Below, in pieces: positions 22,800-34,404 of a DNA stretch of 64,000 nt. Under the pieces are notes generated by a model. That model had not been told where the DNA came from and searched no databases. It saw only the letters and a list, made by a program, of their open reading frames with translations. Each line of letters opens with the position of its first letter. Positions within the stretch are counted from its first letter, which is position 1. The position numbers and the translations under genes are program-made. This DNA is from Meconema thalassinum (lineage: Eukaryota; Arthropoda; Insecta; Orthoptera; Tettigoniidae), in the NCBI GenBank assembly GCA_946902985.2, contig OX336397.1:153443890-153507889 (forward strand). The letters are read 5' to 3'.

Positions 22800-23520
22800 A
22801 TTTCCCAATAATGCAAAGTGATAAATCTAAGAAAATGTTTGCGTGGTCTTATAGGGAATTTTCCGCTCTTTATGGTGATGTAAAATTAAAAGCCATAAAT
22901 AATTAACATATGGCCCAATTTTCACAATTACGATATTTTAGCGCGAATCTATTTTTATGCACATATAAAACTTATCACGCCATAGCTAATGAACTAATGA
23001 TCACAACAGATTAAGAATTTATTTTTATATTACCTGATGTTGGTAGAAGATATCCTATTTCTCAGGGCAGTAATTTGTTTCATAATAAGAAAGTTATACA
23101 TTTTTTTCTTAAACGTTACTTGAAAATTATAGGATGGTATCTCAGAAAAGTTGCCTTGCGATAAACGTTTTTTCTATTGACTTTATGTTGGTGAAAAAGC
23201 GAGAAGAAATGTTCATTCATGTTTGACATAGTTTTTAAAACAAACCACAGATCGTTATCAGATAGCATTCATAAGTTATCGCACTTAGCGTGAAGTTCCC
23301 GCTCAGCACCAATTGACGCTGCGATATTTTGTTTATTCAGCCGGGCTCGTTATCTTCACGACTGCCTTTGATGAGTGTAGGAAAAGATTCTGTGCTACCC
23401 CAGAGCTCAGTGTTATTAAATTTGTTGTGGTGTGAAGTTAAACTGTGAAGTGTAGTAGTCCTTGTGTTTTTAATAAATTGTGTTAATCATTATTAAGTTA
23501 TTATTATATTTATTATTGTA
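22800..23520. other. Unassigned AT-rich sequence left of the transposase
   Basis: No gene. It should contain the 5' terminal region of the transposon whose transposase begins at 23530. I could not match an inverted repeat by eye. Confidence 0.4.
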
Positions 23521-23529
23521 ATATTCACT

Positions 23530-24982
23530 ATGAATATAGCAACTAGAAAGCGGCGTAGTATTGGCAAATTGCACAGCAGAGAACGGATTATAGTACTGAA
23601 TATATTTAATTATTTCTTAAAGAACATGAACGTTACCGAGGCAGTTGAAAAGACAGCGGAAGCTACCGGGTGTTCAAAAAGTTTAGTATATAGAATAAGA
23701 AAAGAAAAAAAGGAAGGTCCTCTGAGAACGCCAGCAAAATCAAAACCTAATCGAGCGAGTAAACAAAAAAATGCTAGGTTAATAAAGTATGATGGAATAG
23801 TACAAAGCGGAGTCCGTCGCATCGTTCATTCATTGTTCTTTGAAAACATACCACCAACATTCAATATAGTTTTGAGCAGAGTAAACAGTGATGATACACT
23901 GCCAAATTTTTCGAGGTCCACTTTAAATAGATTTCTTCATGACATAGGGTTTGAATATGTAAGAAGAGCCAACAAATGTGCCCTGATTGAAAGGGATGAT
24001 ATAATCCGGTGGCGTCATCAATATCTTAAGGACTTGAAAAGATTTAGGAATGAATTGTTTTTACTGACGAGTCTTGGGTGAACATGGGCCACACCGTGAC
24101 AAAAGAATGGAGAGATACTAAAATTAAAAGTGCTCGTCAGGCAGCAATTGAGGGTGTTAGCACAGGGCTTAGGCCACCTAGGGCTCGTGGGTCGAGGTTT
24201 GCCTTGGTTCATGCCGGGAATGAACAAGGGTTTGTTAATGGTGCCGAGTTAACTTTTCTGTGCCAAAAGAACACGGCAGACCCCCACGATGAAATGACAG
24301 GTGAACTGTATGAAAAGTGGTTTTCCGAGCAATTGTTGCCCAATGTTCCCCAAAGGATCTATCCTAGTAATAGACAATGCAGGCTATCACAGTCGGAAAA
24401 GTGAACTTTTACCTACAACGTCATGGGGAAAAGACCGGATTGTTGACTGGCTCACTCAAAAGGTGATCCCTTTTCGAAATGATATGCTAGAGCGGGAGCT
24501 TCCTTTTATTGTAAATCAAAACAGAGAGAGATATGATAAATACATCATTGACGAGATGGCCAAATCAGCAGGTAAATATGTTCTTCGCTTGCCACCATAC
24601 CACTGTGAACTCAATCCCATCCAAATGGTATGAGCGCAAGTGAAGAACTATAAAATTGAACAACGTCTCATTCAAAAAACAAGACATGAAGACTTTAATT
24701 TCTGCTGCATACCACCACGTGACCACACAAAACTGGGCAAACTACGTGAAACACACCGAAAGAATCGAAAGTGAACTGTGGAAAGCAGATGAGATTCAAG
24801 ATGACGAGGAACAATGCTTGATACGCTTGTCATCTTCATCATCATCATCTTCATCTTCGTCTTCTTCCACTATCGATGGATCGCCTACTGGTTCCGATTC
24901 GGCTGAAACTGGACCATCCAGGGACACGGAGGAATTTAAGGAAGGGTTAACACCACTACCAGAGGATAGTGGGCAGGCCTGA
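23530..24982 (+). pseudogene. IS630/Tc1-type transposase with long D-E spacing, frameshifted
   Basis: The first frame (23530-24081) begins with ATRKRRSIGKL, then a helix-turn-helix (VTEAVEKTAEATGCSKSLVY). The first catalytic motif TDESWVN lies at 24063-24083, one frame away from the preceding sequence. The second, VIDNAGYHS (Asp codon 24373-24375), and the last, PPYHCELNPIQ (Glu codon 24607-24609), lie in 24301-24633, with 77 residues between them. A stop interrupts the usual PI..VW at 24631. The tail resumes by frameshift and ends in a long Ser run and an acidic stretch (24656-24982). Canonical Tc1/mariner spacing is 34-41 residues; spacing near 77-82 is known for a few lineages such as Sailor (DD82E). 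At least three frame breaks make it inactive. Confidence 0.75.
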
Positions 24983-24999
24983 AGGTATGTGATGTGGTT

Positions 25000-25480
25000 T
25001 TTTTTACTTTCAATTTTCTGATATTATTATATTCGTGGAAAATGTCATATTATCATTTATTTTAACCTACTGTATGATATTCGAGAAAATGTAATAGACT
25101 ATTATAATATTATCATATTCATGAATAATTGAAAATTATAAATTATAATGTCTGCATTAAAATTGCGCTGTGAGGTTTGGTGTACCATATCTAAATTTTG
25201 TACCGTCGTTCGCTGCTTGCATAATGTACAGTTATATACAACAAACAAATATTTCGGAAATTTCGTGAGTTTTGCGTAAAACCATGCCTGTATACGAGTT
25301 ATGTTAACATCATGTGCCTGGCCTTGCAGAACTTATAAGCAGCAGATATGGCATCAGCGCGCCCCATTTAATGCGTACTGTCTTTTAAGGTAGAGACGCA
25401 CTATAGTGGTGCAAACCTAAATAGGGGTATTCATCTGTGTTAACCATAGACTGGTGCAATATATATAATAGACTATATTC
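25000..25480. other. Unassigned AT-rich sequence
   Basis: No gene recognised. It should hold the 3' end of the preceding transposon. Confidence 0.4.
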
Positions 25481-25489
25481 AATGACCAA

Positions 25490-26285
25490 TTAATGTTACA
25501 CAGACTTATGTTAGAATTATCGTTGGGGTCCAGTGCACAAACTCAATTGGAAATCGGATTGGGACTGTATGTAGAATCCCAATGGATTGGTGCCAGCGAA
25601 TCATCAGCAGCGGTTCAGTCGGAAAATGTGGGTATGGATAATTGGCGACCGTGTTTTGGGACCAGTCTTCCCTCCACGTCGTCTAACAGGCCGGAATTAT
25701 CGGATTTTCTTGCGGGTGACATTGGCTCTCTTGCTGAAAGTCGTACCATTGAAGATTCACAGGGTTATAGGGCTGCTTCATGATGGTGGTCCAGCCCACT
25801 TCGCCGTTAACGTCCGGACGCATCCCAATCTTGTCTTCCATGGTCGATGGATTGGACGAGGAGGTTCAGTTGCATGGCCTGCTTGTTCACCCGATCTCAA
25901 CCCGTGCGATTTCTGGTTACGATGCCATCTCAAACGTATCGTGTATGCCTAGCTCATTCCACATGTGAGCATACTGGAGCAGCGTATTTAAGCTGCCTTT
26001 GGCGTTGTTCAGATGCAGCCTGGCCGATGTGAACGCGTGAGAAAGTACATGCTACGGTGCGAACACGCATGCGTGGAGGCACAATTTTCAACACATAATT
26101 TAAGTGGTGCTGTATGGTACAGCGCGTATTAGACCGCCGTCTCTGTAACAAAGGATGATCGATTAAATGGTTCCTAACAAACAAATCATGCATTTTCGGA
26201 CATACGTTCATTAGACATTTTCTGTTCCGTATCCTCTCCTCGATTAATCCTTAGACTTTGTACACGGTGGAAATATCACCCTGTA
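25490..26285 (+). pseudogene. Mariner-like (IS630 superfamily) transposase, 3' half, decayed
   Basis: The frame 25587-25952 reads PPRRLTGRNYRIFL, then HDGGPAHFAVNVR and GRWIGRGGSVAWPACSPDLN. These are the HDGAPAHF and PP.SPDLNP..F..WG blocks that carry the last two acidic catalytic residues in this insect transposase group. The Asp of HDG and the Asp of SPDLN are kept. A stop follows IVYA at about 25950, and the C-terminal VRKYMLRCEHACVEA motif continues near 26036-26080. The right edge has GTGGAAATATCACCCTGTAT near 26266-26285, a plausible terminal sequence. The N-terminal helix-turn-helix half is missing or unrecognisable. It is related to the longer relic at 28.0-29.1 kb. Confidence 0.7.
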
Positions 26286-26329
26286 TAACAATCACTTTGC
26301 CCGCAATTATATTTTTTCTCTTTTCTTTA

Positions 26330-26490
26330 TAAAATGCAATTACTGAAGAGGACCATAATGTGGCCGAAACTTGTCTAAATTATTAATGTTATTAAATTAT
26401 TTTATTGACATTAGGTGGAAATAAATGATTAATTACTCTGTGGTATTTTAAGTTGATTTGAACGTCAATAAGGAAACTGTTACCTTCTCT
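26330..26490 (+). repeat. Dispersed repeat shared with 17.95-18.1 kb
   Basis: Same ordered motifs as the earlier copy: ACCATAATGTGGCCGAAAC, an AT-rich stretch, AGGTGGAAATAAATGATT, TGTGGTATTTT and TCAATAAGGAAACTG. Confidence 0.6.
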
Positions 26491-26499
26491 ATAGGAATG

Positions 26500-27040
26500 T
26501 TCAGAGGTTTCCTCTTTTTAATGCGGGTGCTAAACATTCAGCTTCAAAATGAATCTCACTCATTTCCACTCTATTCATCAATTAAGCATTATTAAGACAT
26601 TATTATTCAGAGCAAACTCAAAAAAATATTTGTATAGAGAGACTTATTAATGCAACAAAGTTTTGAGTGAGTTTCATTTTGTAGCTAACTGTAAAACATC
26701 CATTTTAAAATAGGAACATGTAATCCAAACTTACCATGCCGTAGTACATGTTGGTATTAGAAAGTTAAGTCCAGTTTCGCGAATCGACCTGCCTTTTCTT
26801 TTCGTTGGCATAGTTTAAACATTAAACAACTACAGTTTCCTAAAATAAATTTACACAGAATTACAACTTAATTGCTCTTCAGAACATTACACTATATTAG
26901 TTTCACTCTCGCCCTAATACTAGCAAAATTGCAACTGACTAGTGATGTATTTTATAAATGAGATGTGAGTGGAATATGCCGCGGTCGTGTCGTTGACTCT
27001 CATGTGGCCAACGGAACTGCTTTCCAATTTGCTCATTCAG
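26500..27040. other. Unassigned AT-rich sequence
   Basis: No gene or named repeat recognised. Confidence 0.45.
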
Positions 27041-27057
27041 TAAGTGGTTAGTAAACG

Positions 27058-27115
27058 TGCATGGGCCGATAACCTAGATGTTAGGCCCCTTAAAACAACA
27101 ATTATCATCATCATC
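27058..27115 (+). mobile_element. 58-bp retro-insertion: 3' tip of the composite retroelement
   Basis: The insert holds GGGCCGATAACCTAGATG, TTAGGCCCCTTAAAACAAC and an (ATC)n end. It is flanked by perfect 12-bp copies of GGTTAGTAAACG (27046-27057 and 27116-27127). This is a severely 5'-truncated retro-insertion and fixes the ATC end as the 3' end of the family. Confidence 0.85.
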
Positions 27116-27664
27116 GGTTAGTAAACGGCAAATTCCATCAACACCACAGCGAATTAATTTCAATACATACCCCTATGAATGGAAGATTAGATTACGTTAA
27201 AACCCAAACATCGCGATGTGAACAACTCCATTCGATCACGTCGACACAAAACATGTATACCTGGGCCCAATTTCAAAAATATTGACAGGTCCGATTACTG
27301 TGAAAATTTGACATAATATTGTCAACATGTCGCGACACTTCTATCTGACAATATGTCAGTGTGTGTGACAGGAGAAAGATTGTAAAATTTACGCGTGTCA
27401 CAGAGCCCTTTTCTTAACCTCGACAATTTGTCAAATCCTCCTGTCGAGGTTATGTACACTTCAATAGTTCCACAAATCGATAATATACAATAACTAACGA
27501 TTCATATGAACTCTTCAACGCAAGGTAATCATAATAAAGGATTTACAATTTATTAAAACATTCATTTATTTGAATAAACTTGCACAAATTGTGCAAAACT
27601 ACTATATATTACCATAGTTGTCTGTAAAAATGTGACTATCATTACAGCTTCTAATAATGCATTA

Positions 27665-27945
27665 CAGGTCAACCATTTATCTTTTTGACAGTCGCGAATA
27701 TACAAGGTATATCTTAATTATACCGACCAAAAATCAGGGACGCTCTGCGTGTTATTTAATAGACGATGCCGCTATCGGATTGGCTGAGAAAAAATTTTAC
27801 CTTCGAGAAAATGAGGTTACTGTTTTACTTCCGGGCGCGCGATTCAAATTCACAAGCTCGCCGTATGAGCTGAGCCAGAGTGCAGGCCGCTGGTTACTGC
27901 TGTACTTGAGGCAAGGGAAGGGATGAGACAGAGATATGCTGGTGC
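27665..27945 (+). repeat. Left long terminal inverted repeat
   Basis: Pairs with 30655-30942 on the opposite strand. The 89-codon frame at 27657-27926 lies wholly within this arm, and its counterpart frame exists in the other arm, so it is not treated as a gene. Confidence 0.7.
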
Positions 27946-27997
27946 GACTGACCGTCACCACACATTGGCTACTACTTTTGTGGCAAAAATCTGTTAA

Positions 27998-29078
27998 AAT
28001 GACTCTGTTTCGGTACACTAACGAAGAAATGGCTGATATGCATCTAGATTAAGATGCAGCAAATGGCAATGGGAGAGAAGCCGCATGGATTTATAGCGTC
28101 CGGCACCCTAATTGCCGCCAACCTCATCATTCAATCTTCGTGTCAATTGACAGGCGACAGAGTGAAGGAGGAAGCTTAGTGCCTCAGATGCACAACACTG
28201 GCAGGACGTCGTCGGTATGGACCCCAGAGTTTGAAGAGGCTGCATTAGAAGAAATAAATGATAATCCTTTAACCAGTACGAGGTCTGTCGCGAGAAATGT
28301 TGGCGCTTCTCATATGACGGTGTGGAGGGTTTGGAAGGACCAGCAATTGTACCCTTATCGCTATCAATCGGTGCAAGAACTAACACCGTGGGTTATCCAC
28401 AACGCTTAAAACTTGCAAGGTGGGTCTTAAACAGCCATGGAAATACTCCACACTTCTTGTCGTCGCTCCTTTTCATGGGCGAAGCTACATTTACGAGAGA
28501 AGGCTTGGCTAACTCCAGAAATCGGCATCTTTGGGCGGATGAAAACCCTCATGAAACAGTGGTTCGCTCATTCCAGAATAGGTTTAGTGTTAATATTTGG
28601 GCCGCATTGTTGGTGATTATTTAATTTGGCCGTATGTCCTTCCCCTCACCTAAATGGTTAGGAATACTACCGTTTCTTGACAGAATCACTGTCTGATTTA
28701 TTGCAAGATGTTTCCCTGGGTATTCGGCTGCGAATGTGGCTGTGTCGTGATGGTGCTCAACCGCATTTTACTCACCGTGTCACTCGACACTTAAATGCTC
28801 ATTATCCAGGAAAATGAGTAGGGCGTGGTGGACCAGTTAAATAGCGTCCGCGCTCGGTTGATTTAACTCCCATGGACTTTTTCTTGTGGGGTTACGTGAA
28901 GACTTTAGTGTATGTGAACCCCGTAAAAAGACAAGATGAACTTATAACAAGAATCCAGGCATCTTTCCAGGTCATTTCTAACACACCACACATCCTGAAC
29001 AGAGTCCAAATATTTCTAGTACACCGCTGTGAACTGTGCATCGATGTTGGATGGGGGCATATTGAACATTTACTGTAA
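27998..29078 (+). pseudogene. Mariner-like transposase, near full length but broken
   Basis: From an ATG at 27998 the frame reads FRYTNEEMADMHLD, a stop, then NGNGREAAWIYSVRHPN, the first helix-turn-helix region of this insect group. The frame 28140-28409 has STRSVARNVGASHMTVWRVW, the second helix-turn-helix. A shift leads into FTREGLANSRNRHLWADENP and NRFSVNIWA (28.42-28.6 kb); the expected catalytic TDEA before FTREG reads as MGEA. The end (28872-29078) is MDFFLWGYVKTLVYVNPV to the C-terminal CELCIDVGWGHIEHLL. The block with the second Asp is scrambled. It is inactive. Confidence 0.75.
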
Positions 29079-29299
29079 TCAAACCATTGGGTGTATTGTT
29101 TCTTTCGTTCTGTATTTCATTCCATTTACAATGTTGTGAATAAATTAATGCACGATCCTACAACGGCATCTTTCTCAAATATTAAAGAAAGTTATTGAGA
29201 CGAACAGACGAGAAGAGAAACTATCTGGTACATTTCATGACCGACAAGTATGTCTTTATTAATGTGTGTCCTTGTACTGTGTGTGCGATTACAGCTGCT

Positions 29300-30600
29300 T
29301 AGTAAACAGATGATGATGATAATTTTTGTTTTAAGAGGCCTAACATCGAAGTTATCGGCCGCTAATGGTCTGGGTGATAGCGAAAATGACAATGAACTGG
29401 AAACCATAACGGAAACCAAGGTAGACTGAAAACACGTACGAAATGTAACTTAGACTGAAAGTACTCGCAAAAGGCAAGTTAAAGGAAAAAGACTGACAAA
29501 GTGGAATTTGGATGGAAAAGACGCACAAAATGGAGTTTAGATTCAAAATACTTACAAAATGCAAATTAGATTCGAAATATCTACAAAATGCAATGCAGAT
29601 ACGAAAGATTTACAAAATACAATGTTGATTGACCATACTTACAAAATGCAATTGAAATTCAAAATAATCTTAAAATGCAATTTAGATTAAAATGCCACTC
29701 AAGATTGAAAATACTTGTAAAATGCGATTAAAATTGAAAATACTTACAAAATACAAGTAAAATTCAAAACACTCACTAAATGTCGGTACCCGAGAGGCAA
29801 AATACTTTCAAAATGCAATGGAAATAGAAAATGCTTACAAAATGCAATTTAGATTGAAAATACTCACAGGTAAATTTAAATAAAAAAGAGACATACAACA
29901 TGGAATTTAGGGTAAAAATACGCAATATATGGAATTTAGATTCAAAATACTCACATAAAGGCAAATTAGATTCAATATACTCACAAAATGCAATTTAGAT
30001 TCAAAGTACTTACAAAATACAATGTTGGTTGAACATACTTACAAAATGCAATTGAAATTCAAAATACCCACGAAGTGCAATTTAGATTCAAAATACTAGC
30101 AAAAATGCAATTTAGATTGAAAAAGCCGGCAAAATGTAATCGGGATTGAAAATACTTACAATATGCAATTGAAATTCAAAATACCGTACTCACAAAATGC
30201 AAGTGAAAATCAAAATGCTTACAAAATGCAATTTAGATTGAAAATAAGTGCAAGATGCAATTTAGATTGAAAAAAGTCTCAAAATGAAATTCAGATTGAA
30301 AAGACGTACAAAATGTAATTGTAAGTGCAAAGATGTACAAAATGTAAAAGGAAAAGATGGCGGAACTCTCGAAGCATGAGGTATCCGGGAAAGGGAGAGA
30401 CTCCCTAGCCCTTGGATACACTAATACCGTCGGGTTCGGAAGAGAACAAGAATTGACCAAGGGAGGCTGATGGAAATGATAACAGAGAGTAGCCTGGCAC
30501 AAGTAAGAGGAAGTAATGCCGGACTCAGCTGGTGTCCCGTGGTCGCTAACCCACGTCCCACTAGATGTGAGCCCCTGAGGGGCATAGGAAACAAATGTGA
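29300..30600 (-). mobile_element. Composite retroelement family, copy C (with minisatellite)
   Basis: Left edge: GATGATGATGAT, then TTTTAAGAGGCCTAACATCG and TTATCGGCCGCTAATGGTC. Middle: the 29-bp minisatellite in reverse complement. Right: ATACCGTCGGGTTCGGAAG through CCCACTAGATGTGAGCCCC. Mirror image of copy B in content and order. It lies inside the long-inverted-repeat mariner-like element, hence inserted later. The flanks AGTAAACAGATG and AGGAAACAAATG might be a degraded target duplication. Confidence 0.65.
29440..30350. repeat. 29-bp minisatellite, reverse orientation
   Basis: About 30 degenerate units of the type GATTGAAAATACTTACAAAA with TGCAATTTA between. It is the reverse complement of the unit at 12.5-13.3 kb. 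Confidence 0.85.
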
Positions 30601-30654
30601 ATATTGCCGGAAAGGGACAAGGAGAATTGTGCGCGAGGCAAACGAGGAAACTGA

Positions 30655-30942
30655 GGCATTCCCGCCAGCATATCTCTATCTCCTTCTATCACACGCCCTT
30701 TCCTTGCTGAAGCACAGCAGTGGCCAGCGACTTGCACTCTGGCTCAGCAAATACGACGAGTTCGTATTTGATTCCCGCGCCCGGAAGTAACAAAGTAACC
30801 TCATTTTCTCGAAGAGAAAACTTTTCTCCGCCAATTCGATTGCGACATCGAATTTTATATAACACGCAGAGTGTCTCTGATTGTTTTTGTCGGTATAATT
30901 AAGATACACACAATATAGGCACGAATTGAATGGTCAACTAAT
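30655..30942 (-). repeat. Right long terminal inverted repeat
   Basis: Reverse complement of the left arm at 27665-27945. The minus-strand frame 30676-30909 is the counterpart of the left-arm frame. Confidence 0.7.
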
Positions 30943-30949
30943 ATTTGTC

Positions 30950-32980
30950 TCGGCCATGGCATTTTATTTTTGTAGCAAATAAGTTTCTACGGTCAAGAGA
31001 GCAATAAAATATTTGAAGTATGATACATACTAGAAATTCGCTCTCTCATTAAGACAGTGTTTCGATTTTTGTTACCCGTACGACTAGGGCACTTTGCCAA
31101 ATGATGAACACTCTGCACTCGCACTCCAAACTCTCATGTACACTTACACTTGATCACTCTACCCACACTCGGTCTCGTACACTCGCTGTTTTGGAACGCA
31201 TCTGCACTCGCTCTCCCTGGGCGCGGCGCGCGAAGTATGATTAGTGGCGGCGCGAACAGCTGACCGTCTCATGTTTACATTCGTTGCGATCTGATTATCG
31301 CCAATAAGAATGGGTGCATCGTGTATTTGGCTCTGGCAACTTAAGTATGGGAGAAAAGTAAGCTAATGAGTAGCCGTGGGATGCAAAGGCTTCCATATCT
31401 GATGTAGGACAATATAGGATGTAGCATTTCTACCCTGATACCTGCTATTGCAGTGTATTGTTCAATAATAAATCCTACATTTTTTCTTTAGCATTTTACT
31501 GGCATTTAGTCCAATGAGATTGAGAGTGGCGTAACATTTTATATTTGATTAATAAGACCGTTTTTTTTCTGTCTCGGAGAATGGTCCCCTTTGTACCTCC
31601 TGTGACTGCCCACCTAAAATTCCGTATATTGTATTGGTGGGGGCTTTGCTAGATTGGTAGACATACGTGTACTCTTCCGCTACGCAGGCAGCATAATGGT
31701 TATTTAAAACTTGCCCATCAGTTCTACATAACCGATGCAAGATCATAATAGATGATTTGCAAATGTCATCGCAGGACAAGCTTTAATTCATCTTTCAGCT
31801 ATGTTATATGCATTCAAAGCTGAAAATATTCTCAACATTTGGTGTTATTTAATGTTTTGTGATTATTTTCATTATCTAACAGCGCTGCAAGAACAACCGA
31901 TTGTGTAATGCATTCGATATATTAATGCACAGGACAATGACATCCCAATTGACAGCTACTACTGTATCAGCCTGCATTGTTTAGTGACCAATGGCCAATT
32001 TCTACACACGTAAAGAGTTCACTATTTTCTAGACTTCCTAAACCAAAAACAGGGTATACAAAGTAATACTGGGGTGTACTCCTGTAATTCAACGAAGGAT
32101 TTGCGCACAAAATGTATGGAGCTCGTATTTCCCATGCGTCTTAATTCTTTTAGCTCTCGCTGCTCAATAGCTTGTTAGTTGTAAACATAGGCTACTTCCC
32201 GTTTGATGTAAGGCATCTTGCAATAGCTTACGCCTACACAAAAGATGGTCTAGTGTAATCTTCCCTGCATCTGGGTGTGATCAATAATATTTAAAATAAC
32301 CCCCTAGAAATACTGTGACTTCTCATTAAGCTGCCAGTGTTTCACCGCAGTGCCCCATTGGGCTTATCAATTGCTATGGCACACCTCACCACGACACTGA
32401 CCAGTACATAAATAACTTACTCATAGATAACCTTGACTTTAATATCAACATTCTGCAACCTGACCTCCTTTGCTCTTTACGATAAAATGATGCACCTAAG
32501 CTTTCGAGAGGATTCCTGATTTCACTTTTGAAAGTAAGGAAGGATACTGTTACAGAAATGTTTAATCTTCTGAAACGGCACCAAAGACAACAGGTCATCA
32601 AAAGTACTAGAGGAATGAAATTACCTCTGGTTTTATAAAAAAAAAATCCCTTGAAGCGCTTTAATGCTCACTGAAAAATAGCTATAATAAAATCATTTAG
32701 CCACCTGCCTAGAATCTGTTACATAATTTATTATAATCGATAAGATGTCTAATTTTAATGGGAGGGGAGCTGTATGATTGGCTAGTGTTCTAGCTGCTTG
32801 TTACTTCCCAAGACAAACTAGCTTTAATTCCTGATTAAAGCATGGTCACATTTTTAAATGACTCATGGTGGTTCCGTATTGATATTCTAGAGCCGGGTGT
32901 ACAATTCGTATTAAGAACTATTAATGCATGGTCTACTTAAAAAGGAGATCCTGTGGCTGAAAAATGTGAAATTTGATAGC
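30950..32980. other. Sparse unassigned sequence
   Basis: No gene, repeat family or RNA gene recognised. Around 31,110-31,220 there is a CACTC-rich stretch followed by a short GC-rich segment (GGCGCGGCGCGCG), unusual for this window. Open frames (for example 31549-31779 minus) show no known domain. Confidence 0.4.
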
Positions 32981-32984
32981 ATTG

Positions 32985-33118
32985 GCTTAACGTCTTCTAT
33001 AATTGCAATGGTTTGAGATCCTAGGGTGCCAGAATTATCCCCAGGTGTGGTTCTGGAAAATGTCAGTAAATATACAGACACAGGCCTCCTGCATGGCTGG
33101 ATCAAATCTCGCAACTTG
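32985..33118 (-). mobile_element. SINE-1 relic (antisense)
   Basis: On the plus strand the order is TTGGCTTAACGTC, GAGATCCTAGGGTGCCAGAA, TGTCAGTAAATATACAGACA, CTGGATCAAATCTCGCAAC. This is a decayed reverse complement of SINE-1, with the B-box remnant in GGATCAAATC. Confidence 0.5.
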
Positions 33119-33119
33119 C

Positions 33120-34180
33120 AATTAGTAGACATAGGGCCCTATAGACTGCACTACATACCTGATCAATCACAACGTTTAAGGCCACGTTAAGACTACTTGC
33201 TTGAGAATTATTACTTACTGCTATTTTCTGGTGCAGGTTACAAAACCAACAGCTTATTGAATGTGTTCCTCTTTGTTTAATAATCAATTTAAGAAGCCAG
33301 CGATAACAACTGGCGGGCAATTCCACACACTTCACAGTTGTAAGATTCTGTATCCTAGCTTGCGATAAAAATTGTTTCCCAGGTCGTCGATACAAGGTAA
33401 ATAGGACGTGTGATGTAACGCATGCAGCTTGTTGACTGCGTGAAGTGAAGTAGTCTACTACAGAATCTATGAATTCCGTTGTGCACACAAGTAATGGCAA
33501 AAAATAAATGGACCAGCTCGTCATAAATAACATGTAAAATTAGTACTTTTATTGTATAGTTTGCCTTCTTTCTGCTATTTTTCTAAGAGATTCAGTGAAC
33601 CTGTGAACTCTGTGCCATCGTTGAGCCTGCTTTATATAGAGAGTATATTCATACCTAGTAAATAACTTAATTATTAGTCATGAAAAACATATACTCACAA
33701 AGGCAGCTAAGCCACAACTCTGGTGTGTGGTCCAAGTGCCAAGCTAGCTGTAAATTCACCCTATAAAAACCGGTTTGAGATCCAATTTTAAATCGATCGG
33801 CATGCATCCACTTCTAGCATATTTGCTTCTTTTTCCTCAGTTCAGATAAACTGCATTTTGACTAGTTCTCAGCACCAAGGATGACAAATCAGTGCATATG
33901 AAATACATCACTTAGGATGAGAGATGCATTGAAACACTGACTCGTATACACACAGGAGTGCTTTTCTGTTATCGCCGTTGCCCTAGAAAAACAATATAAT
34001 CCAGGTTTAGAAAAAGCATTTTTTCAAAAGACTTAGAGTAACTTACATCCATCATTAGGTAGCTTCTAACAATAGATACCACCACTCTTCAACACTGAAA
34101 ACTATTCTAGTGTTTTGTTTAAGAAAGATGAGCTCTACATTAGTATAGCGGGACAGTTATGTTTCATTCTGTGAACATCC
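33120..34180. other. Unassigned sequence with a 143-codon open frame
   Basis: The minus-strand frame 33102-33533 is fairly long for this composition, but it has no recognisable domain, signal peptide or repeat, and its end overlaps a SINE-1 relic. I do not call it a gene. Confidence 0.4.
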
Positions 34181-34185
34181 TTAAT

Positions 34186-34402
34186 CAAATAATAACAATG
34201 TTATTGGTTTTACGTCCCTTTTAACTATTGCAGTTTTTAGAGACTGGGTGCCAGAATATCCACCCAAAAGGGTATCTTGAACATGCCAGTAAATCTGTGA
34301 TACGACTTCCTCTCATTTATGCGCCCTCAAATACCAACTTACTGAGTCAGGATTTGATCCTGCAACTTTGGGTACAGCAGGCAAAAACGTTACTGCTGCG
34401 CG
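34186..34402 (-). mobile_element. SINE-1 (antisense)
   Basis: Plus strand begins AATAATAACAATGTTATTGG and TTTTACGTCCCTTTTAACT, then GGGTGCCAGAATATCCACCC, then CATTTATGCGCCCTCAAATA. The reverse B box GGATTTGATCC lies near 34350 and the A-box region near 34385-34400. It matches SINE-1 at 4.3 kb in reverse, including the (ATT)n end. Confidence 0.7.
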
Positions 34403-34404
34403 AC

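Larger units (their letters stand above)
27665..30942. mobile_element. Mariner-like element with long terminal inverted repeats
   Basis: Left arm about 27665-27945, right arm about 30655-30942 as its reverse complement. Shared runs include ATCTTAATTATACCGAC, CTCTGCGTGTTAT, CGAGAAAATGAGGTTACT, ACTTCCGGGCGCG and GAGCCAGAGTGCA. Between the arms lie a decayed transposase (27998-29078) and an inserted composite retroelement (29.3-30.6 kb). Arms of about 270-290 bp are far longer than the 20-40 bp usual for mariner. Similarity between arms is well over half of positions by eye, but both have indels. I did not find a clear TA duplication. Confidence 0.65.

Noticed and set aside
27657..27926. An 89-codon frame
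   Set aside because: It lies in the left long inverted repeat and has a counterpart at 30676-30909 in the right arm; similarity comes from the arms, not from a protein.
33102..33533. A 143-codon open frame on the minus strand
   Set aside because: No domain, motif or signal that I recognise, and its end overlaps a decayed SINE-1. Length alone is weak evidence.
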